The notes under the pieces: model-generated | Told to the model about the DNA's origin: nothing | Databases searched by the model: none | Seen by the model: the letters and a program-made list of their open reading frames with translations, nothing else | In this document: positions 1-6,584 of the stretch, piece by piece | Numbering within the stretch: position 1 is the first letter of the stretch | How the letters are laid out: every line of letters begins with the position of its first letter | Source of the DNA: CAZVFE01 sp964626405 | Lineage (GTDB): Bacteria; Bacteroidota; Bacteroidia; Cytophagales; Spirosomataceae | Direction of reading: 5' to 3' | DNA length: 6,584 bases | Assembly (NCBI GenBank): GCA_964626405.1 | Contig: CAZVFE010000082.1 | Span: 1-6,584 of the forward strand | Program-made: the position numbers and the translations under genes

Positions 1-4
1 TCAA

Positions 5-1294
5 TTATTCCTTATAAAATACCCATTTTGCTATTTCCTTGAAGGTTACTTTCTTTCCATACATTAAAATACCTACTCGGTAAATCTTTGCAGATAATTT
101 CGTCATGAAATATACACCAACAAGCATAAGCGACATAGATAGACCCAATTGCCAAAGAGGAAAATCAAATGATAAACGAGAGACCATATCCACTGGCGCT
201 GTAAATGGAATAATAGAAGACCAAAAGGCGATTTGTCCGTTCGGCTCCATAATAACCGCATTAGCAAACATCATGGAAAGAATAATGGGCAATAAAACAA
301 TTAAAACAAATTGCTGAGCCTCTTGGGGCGTTTCAACAGCAGAACCTATGGCAGCATATAAACCTGCATATAATAAATATCCTGTTAAAAAATAAAAGAT
401 AAATCCACCAACCATTAAAGGGATATTCATATCCTTAAACCCATCGAAAATATCGTCTGGATTAATTTCTGACTGAACCTGTTGTTCTCCAGACTGCATT
501 TGAATCTCCTGTGCTTGTTTTTCAAAATAAGTCTTTGCCCCTTTCACAATTCCAAAGCTCAATAAAATCCATAATGCTAATTGTGAGAGCCCTACCAAAC
601 CTATACCGATAATCTTACCCATTAATAGCTGAAAAGGTTTCACAGAGGAAATGATAACTTCTACAATTCGATTCCCTTTCTCCTCAATTACCCCCATCAT
701 AACCTGTTGTCCGTATAAAATAATCATGATGTACAAAAACAATCCCATTCCCAAAGAAAGGACAAAAGAGATTGTACTATTTGAGCTTTTTTCACCTCCG
801 TCTTCAGATATTTTTTTAACAGAAGAAGTTATATTTACCTGAGTATCCTCATAGACCTTGGAATCTATACCCGCTTGCTTCAATAATTCAGATCGAACTT
901 TTCGTTCAAGTATATTATTTACTGAATTCTCAAATCCCATCCCTTTATCTTCCTTGGTATAAATTTCCACAGAAGAAGGATTTTCCAAGATATCTTCATG
1001 GATAATTACCAAACTATTTAAATCATTTTTAAAGAAAAAATCCTTATAGTCCTCCTCGGGCTTAGTGATAATATCATATATATTAGAATCTTCATTAAAA
1101 TCATCTTTAACAAATAAGCCACTTTCATCTATGACAGCCACTTGTTCCTTTTCAGCATCGCGAGTAGCTAACCAAATTGGTACAATATAAATGGCTGAAA
1201 TAAGGACAGGCGCTAAGAAAGTAGATATCCAAAATGATTTCTTTTGAATTTTAGTTTTATATTCTCTTTCTATTATTAGTAAAATCTTATGCAT
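5..1294 (-). CDS. ABC-2 type exporter permease (NatB/YhaP-like)
   Basis: Membrane subunit of an ABC exporter, 429 residues, complete from an ATG at 1294 to a TAA at 7-5. Six hydrophobic segments are visible: about residues 21-43, 175-195, 226-250, 292-317, 327-349 and 380-397. A hydrophilic domain of about 130 residues (44-174) follows the first one and should lie in the periplasm if the N terminus is cytoplasmic. After segment 2 comes the family hallmark EEKGNRIVEVIISSVKP (204-220), the conserved cytoplasmic stretch of NatB/YhaP-type ABC-2 permeases, expected to contact the ATPase. The basic start (REYKTKIQKKSFW) and the end (YRVGILMYGKK) also fit this group. A Gln-rich patch lies at 260-274 between segments 3 and 4. 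The ATPase gene is 18 bp upstream. B. subtilis NatAB exports sodium, but the substrate here cannot be read from sequence. The family is sure and the substrate is unknown. Confidence 0.92.
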   Translation of the reverse strand: MHKILLIIEREYKTKIQKKSFWISTFLAPVLISAIYIVPIWLATRDAEKEQVAVIDESGLFVKDDFNEDSNIYDIITKPEEDYKDFFFKNDLNSLVIIHEDILENPSSVEIYTKEDKGMGFENSVNNILERKVRSELLKQAGIDSKVYEDTQVNITSSVKKISEDGGEKSSNSTISFVLSLGMGLFLYIMIILYGQQVMMGVIEEKGNRIVEVIISSVKPFQLLMGKIIGIGLVGLSQLALWILLSFGIVKGAKTYFEKQAQEIQMQSGEQQVQSEINPDDIFDGFKDMNIPLMVGGFIFYFLTGYLLYAGLYAAIGSAVETPQEAQQFVLIVLLPIILSMMFANAVIMEPNGQIAFWSSIIPFTAPVDMVSRLSFDFPLWQLGLSMSLMLVGVYFMTKLSAKIYRVGILMYGKKVTFKEIAKWVFYKE

Positions 1295-1312
1295 ATTTTA
1301 AAAATTTATAAA

Positions 1313-2218
1313 TTAAAGTTCTTGAGCTACTCGAATAAAAATCTCATTAAAACTTGGGATTTTTTCTTTAAAGGAGATTAAATTAAGATGTCCAATTAAA
1401 TATTTCAGAACTTGATTATTACTCACACCCTCCTTAATCAATAAACTAATCTCTTGATTTTTAAAATCATTTATTGTTTGCTTTGAAACAATTTCAAATA
1501 ATTCATCCTGTGGGAGAAAATCCCCCTCAAATTCAACAATGTATTCTCGCGTTTTATATTGATTTAATATATCAATCTTATTTCCTTGAAGTACAATTTG
1601 AGAATGATTAATCATGGCAATTTCATCACATAGTTCTTCCACAGATTCCATTCTATGAGTTGAAAATATGATGGTAGCCCCATTTTCTTTCAGCTCCAAA
1701 ATTTCGTCCTTCAATAAATTGGCATTTATCGGATCAAAGCCAGAAAATGGTTCATCTAAAATAACTAATTTAGGCTTATGGACAATCGTTGCGATAAACT
1801 GGGCTTTTTGCTGCATTCCTTTGGATAATTCCTCAACAGGTTTATTCCACCAATCTTGAATACCGAATTTAATAAAGTATTTTTTCAGCTCTTCCATCGC
1901 CTCATTTTTACTCATCCCCTTCAACTCTGCTAAATAGAGTAAATGCTCCCCTACTTTCATTTTTTTATACAAGCCCCTCTCCTCGGGCAAATACCCAATC
2001 ATAGAAATATGACTTGAATTTAAACGTTCTCCATTGAGTAAAATCACCCCTTCGTCTGGTGCGGTAATTTGATTAATAATTCGAATTAAAGAAGTCTTTC
2101 CAGCGCCATTAGGACCTAATAAACCAAAAATACTTCCTGAAGGAATTATTAAATTAATTTGATTTAAAGCTTGATGATTTTGGTAAGATTTACTAAGGTT
2201 TTTAATTTCAATTACCAT
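1313..2218 (-). CDS. ABC exporter ATP-binding protein (NatA/YhaQ-like)
   Basis: Cytoplasmic ATPase that should power the permease encoded 18 bp downstream; 301 residues, complete. Motifs in order: Walker A GPNGAGKT (35-42), a Q-loop region YLPEERGLY (76-84) with Glu where many ABC proteins have Gln, signature LSKGMQ (131-136), Walker B LVILDE (151-156, catalytic Glu156), D-loop near SGFDP, and H-loop His188 in FSTHRM. The PEERGLY and LSKGM variants are normal for the NatA/YhaQ branch and do not suggest loss of activity. Residues from about 220 to the end form an extra C-terminal domain of the DUF4162 type often attached to these ATPases. The ATG at 2218 puts the first beta strand (VIEIKNLSKSY) at the N terminus as expected, and an A-rich leader replaces a Shine-Dalgarno sequence. 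The 98-bp gap upstream makes this the likely first gene of the exporter unit. The transported substrate is unknown. Confidence 0.94.
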   Translation of the reverse strand: MVIEIKNLSKSYQNHQALNQINLIIPSGSIFGLLGPNGAGKTSLIRIINQITAPDEGVILLNGERLNSSHISMIGYLPEERGLYKKMKVGEHLLYLAELKGMSKNEAMEELKKYFIKFGIQDWWNKPVEELSKGMQQKAQFIATIVHKPKLVILDEPFSGFDPINANLLKDEILELKENGATIIFSTHRMESVEELCDEIAMINHSQIVLQGNKIDILNQYKTREYIVEFEGDFLPQDELFEIVSKQTINDFKNQEISLLIKEGVSNNQVLKYLIGHLNLISFKEKIPSFNEIFIRVAQEL

Positions 2219-2253
2219 TTTTTATATTTTTGATGAATATATAAAAATATAAA

Positions 2254-2286
2254 AAAATATATTTCATATTAAATAAAATAGACCAA
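2254..2286 (-). promoter_or_regulatory. weak candidate promoter for the ABC exporter genes
   Basis: Reading the minus strand, TTG (2286-2284) is followed after 22 bp by TATATTTT (2261-2254). This matches seven of eight positions of a Bacteroidota-type -7 element (TAnnTTTG) paired with an upstream TTG, within the loose spacing reported for flavobacterial promoters. Transcription would start near 2248, leaving a leader of about 30 nt before the ATG at 2218. The region is very AT-rich, so a match of this quality can arise by chance, and the final G is missing. The position, in the only sizeable gap and before the ATPase gene, is the main support. Confidence 0.25.
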
Positions 2287-2309
2287 TGGAATATTAAATA
2301 TTTAAATGG
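2283..2309. repeat. imperfect 27-bp dyad in the trmH/ABC intergenic gap
   Basis: The ends are CCA and TGG and the core is AATATT-A-AATATT; 10 of 13 base pairs across the centre (2296) are complementary. A perfect 12-bp palindrome, TTAAATATTTAA, lies at 2294-2305, partly overlapping the core. The dyad begins 8 bp after the stop of the methyltransferase gene and overlaps the TTG of the candidate promoter. It could be an operator or a weak hairpin, but it has no GC-rich stem and no directly adjoining T-run like a typical terminator. In DNA this AT-rich, chance is a real alternative. Confidence 0.2.
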
Positions 2310-2316
2310 TTAGTTC

Positions 2317-2853
2317 TTATTTCAACAATTTCGAGACGAAATCCCAGGAAATCACACCAATACTAACAGAAACATTGATGGAATGTTTAACACCGAATTG
2401 TGGGATTTCAATTACCTTTTCAGATGCCTCTAAAAATTCATCATTCACTCCAAAAACTTCATTTCCAAAAACAAAGGCATAAGATTGGTTTTCCTCTATT
2501 TTAAATTTTTCTAATGAGATAGAATTATGGGTTTGTTCTACTGAAATAATTTGGAAATTCTTCGAATTTAAATATTCAATTGCCTCAAGATTCGTATTGA
2601 AATATTTCCATGATACAGAATCATCCGCACCAAGAGCCGTTTTTGCAATTTCTCTATGCGGCGGTTTTGCTGTAATTCCGACTAAGATGATTTCCTGACA
2701 ATTAAAGGCATCCCCTGTTCGAAAGGCTGAACCAACATTATTCATGGAACGAATATTGTCCAAAACCAAGACATAAGGAAATTTGGGTGAATCTTTGGCT
2801 AATTCCAAATCCATTCTCTCCAATTCTTCCATTGTCTTTTTTCTAAACTCCAT
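2317..2853 (-). CDS. TrmH/SpoU-family RNA 2'-O-methyltransferase
   Basis: Probable S-adenosylmethionine-dependent RNA ribose methyltransferase of the SPOUT (trefoil-knot) class; 178 residues, complete, cytoplasmic. The three SpoU motifs are in order: motif 1 NNVGSAFRT (38-46, with Asn39 and catalytic-type Arg45), motif 2 FVFGNEVFGV (127-136), and motif 3 IPQFGVKHSINVSVS (150-164, with Ser158 and Asn160), where the knot forms around the cofactor. KTALGADDSVSW (71-82) is also typical of TrmH-like proteins. There is only a short N-terminal lead of about 25 residues and no separate RNA-binding domain, so this is the minimal form common in Bacteroidota. Family members modify tRNA or rRNA, and the target of this one cannot be told from sequence. 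The ATG lies 6 bp after the stop of the glycoside hydrolase gene, and TAGGGAAAT just before it gives a weak Shine-Dalgarno-like signal. It is probably the last gene of the ftsH-lpxH-GH32 operon. Confidence 0.9.
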   Translation of the reverse strand: MEFRKKTMEELERMDLELAKDSPKFPYVLVLDNIRSMNNVGSAFRTGDAFNCQEIILVGITAKPPHREIAKTALGADDSVSWKYFNTNLEAIEYLNSKNFQIISVEQTHNSISLEKFKIEENQSYAFVFGNEVFGVNDEFLEASEKVIEIPQFGVKHSINVSVSIGVISWDFVSKLLK

Positions 2854-2859
2854 ATTTCC

Positions 2860-4344
2860 CTAATTTAATTCCCAAATTCTTAAATGATTGAATTTTGTTA
2901 TCCCTCCTTTTGAATATAAAAATATATTCTCACTTTCTTCCAACGGAAATCTTAAGGATGAAATAGACACTTGTCCGTTTTGTCCTAATACCTCAATAGT
3001 AGATTTATCAACTAAAATAATAATATCTCTGGTTTCTTTTGGATGAATTGGGGCGCCATCCAAACTTGGGAAGTTTTCGTCTATTATTTTACCAGAATTT
3101 CTCCTATCTACTAATAATAAGGATTTATTCTCATCTACATAGATCTTCGTAAATTCATTTTGGTTCTTTTTTCCTTGAATTAAAAATCCCCATTCAGATG
3201 CAGGAGAATCAGGCGCTATGATTTGGATAGCATAGGTTTTATCAGCTAGGAATTTTAAACCATTTAATTTATTCATCTTTTTTACCGATTTACCTTTTAG
3301 TTCAAAATCTGGCGCTTGATTGATAAAATTAGGATAAAAAGATTGCTTTAACTTATAACCCTGATTGGTTTCTACTAGGCTCAATTTTCTTGGAAAAGAC
3401 ATTTGCCCATTCCAAGGAAAACTAGGCATAAATTTGGCATATTTCCAATTATCAAACCAACCTAACCAAAGATTTTCAGAACCATTAAATGGAATGGCAG
3501 CATAAAAATCTTTCCCAAAATCAACATAATTCACAGGATTCGATTTTTTATCTTTGATGAAATTTTTTCCATCGAATTCACCAACGAAATATTGCATGCC
3601 CACAAAATCTGGATATGGCCCCTCAGAGGAGATTGTCAGTACCCATTTTTTCTTTTCCTTTTTTCCTTCTATTGGAAGGAGACTCAAGGCAGGACATTCC
3701 CAAATCATATTGACGTTTCCTTGGTTTTTAAAATCACTTAACCAATTCCAATCGATTAAATTTTTTGAACCATAAAATTGAATAGTAAATTCATGTGGTT
3801 TGGCTACTGCCATGATAAATTGATTTGAATCTTCATGCCAAAATACATTTGGATCCCGAAAATCCTTATAATCTATATTTAAAACAGGATTATTGGTGTA
3901 TTTCGTCCAACTAAGTCCATCATCGTTTGAATAGGCAATATGTTGTTCTTCCCTTGTATAGGGAAAATCAGCAGTATAAATCGCCACTAATAAATCCTTT
4001 GTGGGATCACCTAAGCCAGAGGCATGATTTTTATCCCAAACAACAGAACCTGAAAAAATGAATTCATCTCCATTCGGAATAGCTATAGGCAATTCTTCCC
4101 AATGCACTAAATCAGTCGATTTAGCATGTCCCCAACTCATATTTCCCCATTGAAAACCTTTTGGATTATGCTGAAAAAATAGATGATATTCTCCTTTATA
4201 AAAAATTAAACCATTTGGATCGTTTGTCCAATTTTTCTTCGGTGTAAAATGTATTTTCGGTCTCCAATTTTTCGTCTCAGTTGAATCTTGGGCAAAATTT
4301 TGGAATCCAAAAAAAAGACAAAAAATAAATAATATGTTTTTCAT
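2860..4344 (-). CDS. secreted glycoside hydrolase family 32 (fructan/sucrose hydrolase)
   Basis: Retaining beta-fructofuranosidase of family GH32, which removes fructose from levan, inulin or sucrose; 494 residues, complete. An N-terminal signal peptide is visible: MKN, a hydrophobic core at about 4-14, and likely cleavage after Ala18 (FA/QD). Cys9 sits inside the core without a lipobox, so a soluble periplasmic or secreted enzyme is more likely than a lipoprotein. The five-bladed propeller domain carries the catalytic triad: nucleophile Asp42 in WTNDPNG (39-45), transition-state stabiliser Asp164 in FRDPN (162-166), and acid/base Glu216 in WECPA (215-219). The usual WMNDPNG has Thr for Met here. 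Residues from about 350 to the end form the C-terminal beta-sandwich, ending in a typical TIEVLGQNGQ...RFP segment. The ATG overlaps the lpxH stop by 4 bp (ATGA). No SusC/SusD pair, sugar transporter or fructokinase is within view. Exo-levanase, inulinase and invertase cannot be separated by sequence alone. Confidence 0.93.
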   Translation of the reverse strand: MKNILFIFCLFFGFQNFAQDSTETKNWRPKIHFTPKKNWTNDPNGLIFYKGEYHLFFQHNPKGFQWGNMSWGHAKSTDLVHWEELPIAIPNGDEFIFSGSVVWDKNHASGLGDPTKDLLVAIYTADFPYTREEQHIAYSNDDGLSWTKYTNNPVLNIDYKDFRDPNVFWHEDSNQFIMAVAKPHEFTIQFYGSKNLIDWNWLSDFKNQGNVNMIWECPALSLLPIEGKKEKKKWVLTISSEGPYPDFVGMQYFVGEFDGKNFIKDKKSNPVNYVDFGKDFYAAIPFNGSENLWLGWFDNWKYAKFMPSFPWNGQMSFPRKLSLVETNQGYKLKQSFYPNFINQAPDFELKGKSVKKMNKLNGLKFLADKTYAIQIIAPDSPASEWGFLIQGKKNQNEFTKIYVDENKSLLLVDRRNSGKIIDENFPSLDGAPIHPKETRDIIILVDKSTIEVLGQNGQVSISSLRFPLEESENIFLYSKGGITKFNHLRIWELN

Positions 4345-5150
4345 AGTTCAATATTTCTAAATAATTGAAATTGAAGGGACTCATGATTAAGTTCTAAATA
4401 GGCAGCATTTTGACGATTTTCCATTATCCAATCGCCTAAATTATAATATTTTATCCCTTGTCCACAATCATAATCTATAAGGGCATGACGATGTCCGAAA
4501 ATATAGGTTTGAATGGAAGGATTTGTCTGGATGGAATGACGAATATATTTAATAATATAATCTTGTTCTGGATCAAATTTTTCCCAATAGGAATTGGCTT
4601 TAATGCGGGAGTATTTCCGGGTATTCGACCAATAATGTGCTAATTTAATACCTAAATCAGGATGAAGTAATTTAAAGAATCCTTGTGCTATTTTGCTTAG
4701 GTAAATAGCCCGAAGAATTTTAAAACTTGGATAATCAAAGCCCAAACCATCTCCATGTCCCACCTGAATGATATGATTTTTACCATCCATCTGGATAGTA
4801 AAATTTTCAGGTTTATGATATATTTTAATTTTCATTTCGGACGAAAGATAATCTTTCAACCAAAGGTCATGATTTCCAACAAAAAAATGGATATGAATTC
4901 CTTTATCTGCTAATTCTGCCAATTTCCCTAGAAAACGAATGAATCCTTTAGGCACAACCTTATCGTATTCAAACCAAAAGTCGAACGCATCTCCTAGAAT
5001 AAAAAGGTGACTGGTATGGTCTTGAATAGAAGAAAGCCAAGAAACGATTTTTTTCTCATTTTCTTGGCTTTGGATATAGGAAGGGGAACCCAAATGAAAA
5101 TCGGATACGAAATAAATGGATTTCCCTTGTTCAAGACTTATATTTTCCAT
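4341..5150 (-). CDS. lpxH: UDP-2,3-diacylglucosamine diphosphatase, LpxH-type metallophosphoesterase
   Basis: Calcineurin-like phosphoesterase, 269 residues, complete, predicted to hydrolyse UDP-2,3-diacylglucosamine to lipid X and UMP, the fourth step of lipid A synthesis, at the inner face of the cytoplasmic membrane. All seven metal ligands known from E. coli LpxH have visible counterparts: Asp17 and His19 (SDFHLG), Asp54 (GDAFDFW), Asn93 (GNHD), His132 (GHGDG), and His220 and His222 (GHRH). The GDxFDFWFEY stretch, the long insert at about 137-195 and the late YNLGDWI are features of LpxH-like proteins rather than of general phosphoesterases. One difference is GNHD where proteobacterial LpxH has GNRD. 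There is no signal peptide. The start at 5150 lies 12 bp after ftsH and has no Shine-Dalgarno sequence; the TGA stop shares 4 bp with the GH32 start. The fold is certain. The substrate is inferred from similarity to Bacteroidota LpxH annotations. Confidence 0.85.
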   Translation of the reverse strand: MENISLEQGKSIYFVSDFHLGSPSYIQSQENEKKIVSWLSSIQDHTSHLFILGDAFDFWFEYDKVVPKGFIRFLGKLAELADKGIHIHFFVGNHDLWLKDYLSSEMKIKIYHKPENFTIQMDGKNHIIQVGHGDGLGFDYPSFKILRAIYLSKIAQGFFKLLHPDLGIKLAHYWSNTRKYSRIKANSYWEKFDPEQDYIIKYIRHSIQTNPSIQTYIFGHRHALIDYDCGQGIKYYNLGDWIMENRQNAAYLELNHESLQFQLFRNIEL

Positions 5151-5162
5151 TTAAGGAGTTAT

Positions 5163-6584
5163 TTAAGATTCAATGGAAGAGTCTGGATTGGATTTTTCCT
5201 CAACCACTTCTTCCAAATTCTCATCTGCAATTATACCATTTTCTGGGGCGTTTTTACTATCTTCAGATGCTTTTTTTTCTGCCTTTTGAGCATCTCTTTT
5301 CTTTTCTGTTTCTCCAGAAATATATTCTTGATAGGAAGTTAATTGCGCAAATGGTCTAGCTCCAACAATTTTTTCCAAATCACTTTGGAATAAAACTTCT
5401 TTCTCCAATAAGGCTTCTGCCAACTTGGTTAATTCTTGAATTTTATCCTTTAATAATTGTTTGGTACGTTCGTAAGCCTCGGCAATTATCTTTCTTACTT
5501 CTTCATCAATTTCACGAGCGGTTTGCTCTGAATAAGGCTTATTGAATTGATATTCATTTCCTTTGGAATCATAATAAGAAATATTCCCTAATTTTTCATT
5601 CATACCATAAACAGTTACCATAGAATAAGCCAATTTGGTAATTCGTTCTAGGTCATTTTGTGCACCTGTGGAGATCTTTTGGAAGATGATTTCTTCTGCA
5701 GCTCTACCGCCAAGGGTTACGCACATTTCATCCATTAATTGTTCTGTTCTATACAAGAATTGTTCTTTTGGAAGGTATTGTGCATATCCTAATGCAGCAA
5801 CGCCTCTTGGAACGATAGAAACTTTTACCAAAGGATTTGCATGCTCTAAGAACCAACCAGCTATAGCATGGCCTGCCTCATGGAAAGCAACGATTTTCTT
5901 TTCCTCTGGAGAAATCAATTTATTTTTCTTTTCCAGACCACCAATTACACGATCCATTGCTTCCTGGAAATCATTCATTTCTACGGCTTCTTTATTTCTC
6001 CTTGCAGCGATTAAGGCAGCTTCATTACATACATTGGCAATTTCAGCTCCTGCAAAACCAGGGGTCTGTGCCGCTAATTCCTTTGGATCAATATCCTTCG
6101 CTAATTTCAATGGTTTTAAATGTACCTTGAAAATAGCCTCTCTACCAATGATATCCGGTTTATCGATGGAAACTTGACGATCAAATCTACCGGGACGAAG
6201 AAGGGCGGAGTCTAGGACATCCGGACGGTTAGTAGCCGCCATAATGATAATACCTGAATCTGTTGCAAAACCATCCATTTCGACTAATAATGAGTTTAAT
6301 GTATTCTCTCTTTCGTCGTTTCCACCTGGCATAGAGCCTCTTCCACGAGAACGTCCTACTGCATCAATTTCATCAATAAAAATAATACAAGGAGCTTTTT
6401 CCTTCGCTTGCTTGAATAAATCTCTAACACGCGCGGCACCAACACCAACAAACATTTCAACGAAATCTGAACCAGATAAAGAGAAAAATGGAACTCCCGC
6501 CTCACCCGCTACTGCTTTAGCTAATAGGGTTTTACCTGTTCCCGGAGGACCAACTAATAAAGCCCCTTTTGGAATTTTACCTCC
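5163..6584 (-). CDS. ftsH: ATP-dependent zinc metalloprotease FtsH, 5' end outside window
   Basis: Membrane-anchored AAA+ protease that unfolds and degrades membrane and short-lived cytosolic proteins as a hexamer. Only 473 codons are present. The reading frame is open to the window edge (first codon 6584-6582) and begins in GGKIPKG just before Walker A, so the N-terminal membrane segments and periplasmic domain lie beyond it; the internal ATG at 6455 is not the start. In partial numbering: Walker A GPPGTGKT (12-19), the pore-loop region FVEMFVGVGA (41-50), Walker B IIFIDE (67-72), the second region of homology ending RPGRFDR with arginine fingers (130, 133), zinc site HEAGH (235-239), and third zinc ligand Asp311 in QNDLER. 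Spacings match E. coli FtsH to within a few residues. From about 416 the protein ends in a charged low-complexity Lys/Glu tail of some 58 residues. It is followed 12 bp later by lpxH. Confidence 0.97.
   Translation of the reverse strand, partial: GGKIPKGALLVGPPGTGKTLLAKAVAGEAGVPFFSLSGSDFVEMFVGVGAARVRDLFKQAKEKAPCIIFIDEIDAVGRSRGRGSMPGGNDERENTLNSLLVEMDGFATDSGIIIMAATNRPDVLDSALLRPGRFDRQVSIDKPDIIGREAIFKVHLKPLKLAKDIDPKELAAQTPGFAGAEIANVCNEAALIAARRNKEAVEMNDFQEAMDRVIGGLEKKNKLISPEEKKIVAFHEAGHAIAGWFLEHANPLVKVSIVPRGVAALGYAQYLPKEQFLYRTEQLMDEMCVTLGGRAAEEIIFQKISTGAQNDLERITKLAYSMVTVYGMNEKLGNISYYDSKGNEYQFNKPYSEQTAREIDEEVRKIIAEAYERTKQLLKDKIQELTKLAEALLEKEVLFQSDLEKIVGARPFAQLTSYQEYISGETEKKRDAQKAEKKASEDSKNAPENGIIADENLEEVVEEKSNPDSSIES

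Noticed and set aside
1973..1990. Glu instead of Gln in the Q-loop of the ABC ATPase, and the LSKGM signature as a possible defect
   Set aside because: The PEERGLY and LSKGM forms are usual for the NatA/YhaQ branch, and Walker A, Walker B and H-loop residues are all present.
2261..2309. Rho-independent terminator after the methyltransferase gene
   Set aside because: The dyad has no GC-rich stem and is not directly followed by a T-run on the minus strand; the nearest T-rich tract is some 25 bp further on and part of generally AT-rich DNA.
4216..4230. Thr in WTNDPNG of the GH32 enzyme as a sign of inactivation
   Set aside because: The nucleophile Asp and the rest of the motif are intact, and the residue after Trp varies among active GH32 enzymes.
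5151..5162. AAGGAG in the ftsH-lpxH gap as a ribosome binding site
   Set aside because: The motif is on the plus strand. On the coding strand it reads CTCCTT, which cannot pair with the anti-Shine-Dalgarno sequence.
5007..5342. A 111-codon open frame on the plus strand across the ftsH-lpxH junction
   Set aside because: It overlaps two well-supported genes. Its Phe/Ile-rich translation comes from the antisense of Lys/Glu codons in the FtsH tail and mimics membrane segments.
5635..6177. A 180-codon open frame on the plus strand
   Set aside because: It lies antisense to the conserved FtsH protease and AAA+ region, its translation shows no recognisable motif, and it is rich in Ser/Pro/Phe as expected from the complement of an AT-rich gene.

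Overview
The window is a compact stretch of an AT-rich genome with six protein-coding genes, all on the minus strand, so the gene order reads from right to left. The proteins point to the phylum Bacteroidota. The FtsH sequence, the 178-residue TrmH-family methyltransferase and the long-tailed LpxH-type phosphoesterase all resemble forms I know from that phylum. Most start codons lack a Shine-Dalgarno sequence and have A/T-rich leaders, as is usual there. A Cytophagales-like lineage is my best guess, but the genus cannot be fixed from this sequence.

Layout in the direction of transcription: (1) 6584-5163, ftsH, cut by the window edge and beginning just before Walker A. (2) 5150-4341, an LpxH-type UDP-2,3-diacylglucosamine diphosphatase, 12 bp after ftsH. 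(3) 4344-2860, a secreted glycoside hydrolase family 32 enzyme (fructan/sucrose hydrolase) whose ATG overlaps the lpxH stop by 4 bp. (4) 2853-2317, a TrmH/SpoU-family RNA 2'-O-methyltransferase, 6 bp after the hydrolase. (5) A 98-bp AT-rich gap, 2316-2219, the only intergenic space of any size, with a weak promoter candidate and an imperfect dyad. (6) 2218-1313 and 1294-5, the ATPase and permease of a NatAB/YhaQP-like ABC-2 exporter, 18 bp apart.

The spacings (12, -4 and 6 bp) suggest that ftsH-lpxH-GH32-trmH are co-transcribed, and that the ABC pair forms a second unit, or the tail of the same one. Known or likely roles are inner-membrane protein quality control (FtsH), lipid A synthesis (LpxH), periplasmic or extracellular sugar cleavage (GH32), RNA modification (TrmH family) and membrane export (ABC pair). 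Four of the six are envelope functions, but no single pathway links all six. The main oddities are the lone secreted fructan hydrolase inside a housekeeping operon and ftsH sitting next to a lipid A gene. I saw no mobile element, CRISPR array, RNA gene or clearly new system. No stretch over 300 bases lacks a gene.
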